Source of the DNA: Flavobacterium sp. LHD-85
Lineage (GTDB): Bacteria > Bacteroidota > Bacteroidia > Flavobacteriales > Flavobacteriaceae
Direction of reading: 5' to 3'
Assembly: GCF_030929595.1 (NCBI RefSeq)
Contig: NZ_JAVFVR010000007.1
Location: 244,034 to 308,033, forward strand
DNA length: 64,000 nucleotides
Shown here: one piece after another, positions 61,574 through 64,000 of the stretch
How positions within the stretch are numbered: position 1 is the first letter of the stretch
Layout of the letters: each line of letters begins with the position of its first letter
Made by a program: the position numbers and the translations under genes
The notes under the pieces: generated by a model
Seen by the model: only the letters and a program-made list of their open reading frames with translations
The model's database searches: none
What the model was told of the DNA's origin: nothing

Positions 61574-62573
61574 AGTTCTTTTGAAGTTTTAAGTTAAGGT
61601 CTGCGAAAATTTGATCCGTAGTGTGCATATCCAGTTTAAGGACTTCGGGATACATTTCCTGAGTCAGTCTAACATAGGATTCTGTACCGATAACGCTCTT
61701 GTGTCCCAAAAAGACTGAAAGTAAAGGCAGGGAGCAATATAAATCCTTTCCTGCACCAGTTAACTTAACAAGCGAATGTACCGCTGTTGTATGCCGGATC
61801 GAATGCAGTGAAGGGTTATTAGTTCCAAAACTGCCATAGATTTCACATTTTTCAAGAATGCTGACAAAATATTTATATACAGGAATATGGCTGCAAGACT
61901 TTCCTAAGGTTGAAACAAACAGATAAGAATCAGGATGATCAATGTCACATATAGGAAGCTTATCCCTATATTCAATATATTGTTTTAGAACTTTTTCCAG
62001 AGACTCATTAATTGGTGCAATTCTGCACCTGTTGTTCTTGGTATCATTAATTACAAGAGCGTTCCGTTTAAAATCAATATCCTTATTCATTATAGCAAGG
62101 GCTTCACCTATTCTTATTCCAGTACTGTACAACGTTCTGATTAATGCAGGTATGACAAATAGCATACTCTTTGGGCAACGGGTTTTTGTTACCATATTAT
62201 CACACGCATCGAAAATATTGTGTATTTGACTGTGAGTAAACACTGTAGTGATTGTACTTTCAAAAGATCTTCTGGGGTGAAGAGGAACATAACATTCGTG
62301 ACCAAGACTACCCATATACCGACAGAAGTTCGATATGATACAGAACCTCGCATAAAGGGTTGTCTTTTTATCATTTATACGTGTATCTGCCCATCTCTTT
62401 ATATCTTCAGAATTAATTAGAAGATCATTTTTTGCAGTTTTCGACAAAAATCTATCAAAATCCAATAAGAAACTTCTGTATCTTTCTATTTTTAAATCTT
62501 GGAGTTCTTTCTCCTTAATATAACTCCTAATATAAGGAGCAAAGATGCTGCTAAATTTATCTGAACTATTCAT
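61554..62573 (-). CDS. Tyrosine recombinase, RIT second gene
   Basis: A 339-residue integrase from the ATG at 62573; a longer frame to 62627 needs a TTG inside the upstream gene. Catalytic set: R in STGIRIGEA, K in NDTKNNRC, HSIRH, LGHKSV and nucleophile Y in ESYVRL. It has a two-domain layout with an N-terminal core-binding part (about 1-110). It overlaps the first gene by 8 bp and the third by 20 bp, so translation of all three is coupled. Confidence 0.9.
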   Translation of the reverse strand: MNSSDKFSSIFAPYIRSYIKEKELQDLKIERYRSFLLDFDRFLSKTAKNDLLINSEDIKRWADTRINDKKTTLYARFCIISNFCRYMGSLGHECYVPLHPRRSFESTITTVFTHSQIHNIFDACDNMVTKTRCPKSMLFVIPALIRTLYSTGIRIGEALAIMNKDIDFKRNALVINDTKNNRCRIAPINESLEKVLKQYIEYRDKLPICDIDHPDSYLFVSTLGKSCSHIPVYKYFVSILEKCEIYGSFGTNNPSLHSIRHTTAVHSLVKLTGAGKDLYCSLPLLSVFLGHKSVIGTESYVRLTQEMYPEVLKLDMHTTDQIFADLNLKLQKNYEKEVN

Positions 62574-63804
62574 AAAATCCTCCTTCTTTTTGAATATAAA
62601 ATTTTTCCTGAACCAAGGGAACCTCAAGTGAACAAGCCAATAATCCTTTAACGTCTATGCCCAGATAGAACATGGTTGATTCACTACTACTATGTCCGAG
62701 AGAATCTGATATTACTGCAAGTGTCGTACCTTGTTCCAATAACTGAGAGGCTAAACTATGCCGTAAACTATGCGATCCGTGATGCCTGCTGTTTGTTTCC
62801 ACTTTGGACTTGCTTATTATTTCATTGATTATGGCAAATATATTGGCAGCCGATACTGGGCCGAAAGGAGCAATGCCACTGAGAAAAATAGTTTTGATTT
62901 GTGATTTTGGACGGCCATAACATATGTAATCAATAATCGCCTCGCCAACCACGGGAAGTAATGGCAACTCAATATCTTGCCCTGTTTTGTACTGTTCAAA
63001 ACGAATGGTGTTGCGATTCCAATCTAAATTGCCAAATTGTAAGGAACAGATATCACTTGCCCGTAATCCTAGACGCGAAGCAAGAAGAAATATTGCATAA
63101 TTTCTTTTGCCAATGGTCTTTGATCTATTGATAGCATTATCCATTTGACGAATTTCTTCCAAACTATATACTGAAGGGAGTTTTTCTACTGATGATTTCC
63201 GTTTTATTTGATTAAGTGGAATGCGCAGATCTATATCTGTTAGTTTTCTTTCATACAGATAATTAAGAAAATGTCGCAAAGAAACACACACATAAAGTTT
63301 AGAGTTTTTTAGGGACGAAGTAAATTCTTTAATCGCGATACCATTCAAATTATGCAGATCGATCTGATCGTGGTACATTCTAACAGCAAAATAGCTTAGA
63401 TTCCGGCTGTGTTTGAAGAAGGTCTTATCTGCAATACGTTCCTTTTCCTTAAATACTTTTAAGAATGAAAGGATTTGTTCTCCTATTTCACCTGGGAATT
63501 GATATACTTTCCGATTAATACGCTTCCTTCTCATTGGAATATTATTGAGAACATCGTTTAATAAGTTTACAGAAGATTTAATACTCTTAAACTTATAACC
63601 GGATAAAGAATTTGTTTCAAGAAAGGACAACTTGAAACTTTCTCCAATGACCTCTGAATAAAGGTCTTTTGAGTGTATAACCATGAAGCTTTTAAGCAAG
63701 GTAAAACGCCTTTTATGCGCCATGGTAACTTCTCTGTTGTAACTAGTCTCATTTAAAGACTGCAAGCATGATTGGATCAGCTCATCGATTGGTTTTGAAT
63801 TCAT
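62566..63804 (-). CDS. Tyrosine recombinase, RIT first gene
   Basis: A 412-residue integrase, the longest of the trio as is usual for the first RIT gene. Catalytic residues: R in RLGLRASD, K in YKTGQDIE, HSLRH, LGHSSSES and Y in MFYLGID. An added N-terminal part precedes the core-binding domain. The start at 63804 lies 15 bp after a 22-bp palindrome (63819-63840), a possible operator or recombination site. Confidence 0.9.
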   Translation of the reverse strand: MNSKPIDELIQSCLQSLNETSYNREVTMAHKRRFTLLKSFMVIHSKDLYSEVIGESFKLSFLETNSLSGYKFKSIKSSVNLLNDVLNNIPMRRKRINRKVYQFPGEIGEQILSFLKVFKEKERIADKTFFKHSRNLSYFAVRMYHDQIDLHNLNGIAIKEFTSSLKNSKLYVCVSLRHFLNYLYERKLTDIDLRIPLNQIKRKSSVEKLPSVYSLEEIRQMDNAINRSKTIGKRNYAIFLLASRLGLRASDICSLQFGNLDWNRNTIRFEQYKTGQDIELPLLPVVGEAIIDYICYGRPKSQIKTIFLSGIAPFGPVSAANIFAIINEIISKSKVETNSRHHGSHSLRHSLASQLLEQGTTLAVISDSLGHSSSESTMFYLGIDVKGLLACSLEVPLVQEKFYIQKEGGFYE

Positions 63805-63818
63805 ATCTAATTGATTTA

Positions 63819-63840
63819 GTGGCTACAACATTGTAACCAC
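63819..63840. promoter_or_regulatory. Palindrome upstream of first recombinase gene
   Basis: GTGGCTACAA-CA-TTGTAACCAC is symmetric except for one pair. It is just before the recombinase start, so autoregulation or a recombination core site are both possible. Confidence 0.55.
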
Positions 63841-63951
63841 TAATCAATATATGAAGATTATCAAAACAAGATTATCAACAGTTATCCTGTATAGTCAGGA
63901 TGTTTTGAAATAAAATGTTTATCTACTTGTGATAATCTATTTCTTCTGATT

Positions 63952-63985
63952 TTCAATATTATCAATATCTTTTGATAATATTGAA
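63952..63985. repeat. Inverted repeat near element end
   Basis: TTCAATATTATCAA (63952-63965) and TTGATAATATTGAA (63972-63985) are perfect 14-bp arms with a 6-nt loop. Several GATTATCA/TGATAATC copies lie between 63850 and 63940. Such repeats are expected near a RIT terminus, but the window ends soon after. Confidence 0.65.
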
Positions 63986-64000
63986 GAATCAAAAAAATAA

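Noticed and set aside
60545..63804. Tn554-like transposon (TnpA/TnpB/TnpC)
   Set aside because: All three proteins are full tyrosine recombinases of 339-412 residues; Tn554 has a much longer TnpB and a short non-recombinase TnpC, so a RIT element fits better.
63860..63890. Replication origin/DnaA boxes (TTATCAACA-like)
   Set aside because: Only one loose match to a DnaA box, no cluster, no dnaA or dnaN, and the repeats are better explained as recombinase-linked sites.

Overview
The window looks like chromosomal DNA from a Bacteroidota bacterium, most likely Flavobacterium or a close relative. It is AT-rich, has SusC/SusD pairs and lipoproteins, uses Bacteroidetes-type promoters (TTTG, about 19 bp, TAnnTTTG), and its gaps hold several families of palindromic repeats. 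No rRNA, tRNA or CRISPR array was seen.

Left part (1-4.2 kb): an accessory patch with a truncated membrane protein, a GIY-YIG nuclease, two tiny proteins, and a leftward trio of a DUF4365 PD-(D/E)XK-like nuclease, an overlapping unknown partner and an Abi-alpha (DUF4393) protein. This trio is the best candidate in the window for an uncharacterised defence system. 4.6-12.5 kb: a tripartite RND efflux pump (adaptor, RND permease, TolC-like channel) divergent from a LytS-type kinase and a LytTR regulator. 12.6-17.4 kb: a PepSY-like protein, two SDR oxidoreductases, an AraC regulator, a 2'-5' RNA ligase-like protein and a receiver-like protein lacking its Asp, separated by palindromic repeats.

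18-24.3 kb: an iron or siderophore uptake cluster (AraC regulator, TonB-dependent receptor, DUF4374 lipoprotein, PepSY membrane protein). Two 13-bp direct repeats exactly 21 bp apart lie between the divergent AraC and receptor genes and look like its operator.

24.4-60 kb: a large pectin locus. Extracellular and periplasmic enzymes (three GH28, a PL10-CE8 fusion, two GH105, GH43, CE12, two esterase-like hydrolases, two DUF4861) and a SusC/SusD pair break down and import homogalacturonan and rhamnogalacturonan. ExuT, KduI, KduD, UxaC, UxaB, UxaA, KdgK and Eda then convert galacturonate and unsaturated uronate to pyruvate and glyceraldehyde-3-phosphate. A LacI-family repressor sits between the two halves. 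Three copies of a TGyAATCGATTACA palindrome directly abut the -7 box of three promoters in exactly the same phase, with a fourth variant near the repressor gene. This suggests one repressor controls both uptake/degradation and catabolism.

The locus is interrupted at 54.6-57.2 kb by a scar in which a histidine kinase and a secreted-protein gene are both cut at one junction (about 54888), followed by a YcxB-like and a receiver-like gene. 60.3-64 kb: a small histone H1-like gene, then three overlapping, intact tyrosine recombinases in the arrangement of a RIT (recombinase-in-trio) element, with inverted repeats upstream of the first gene; its right boundary may lie beyond the window.
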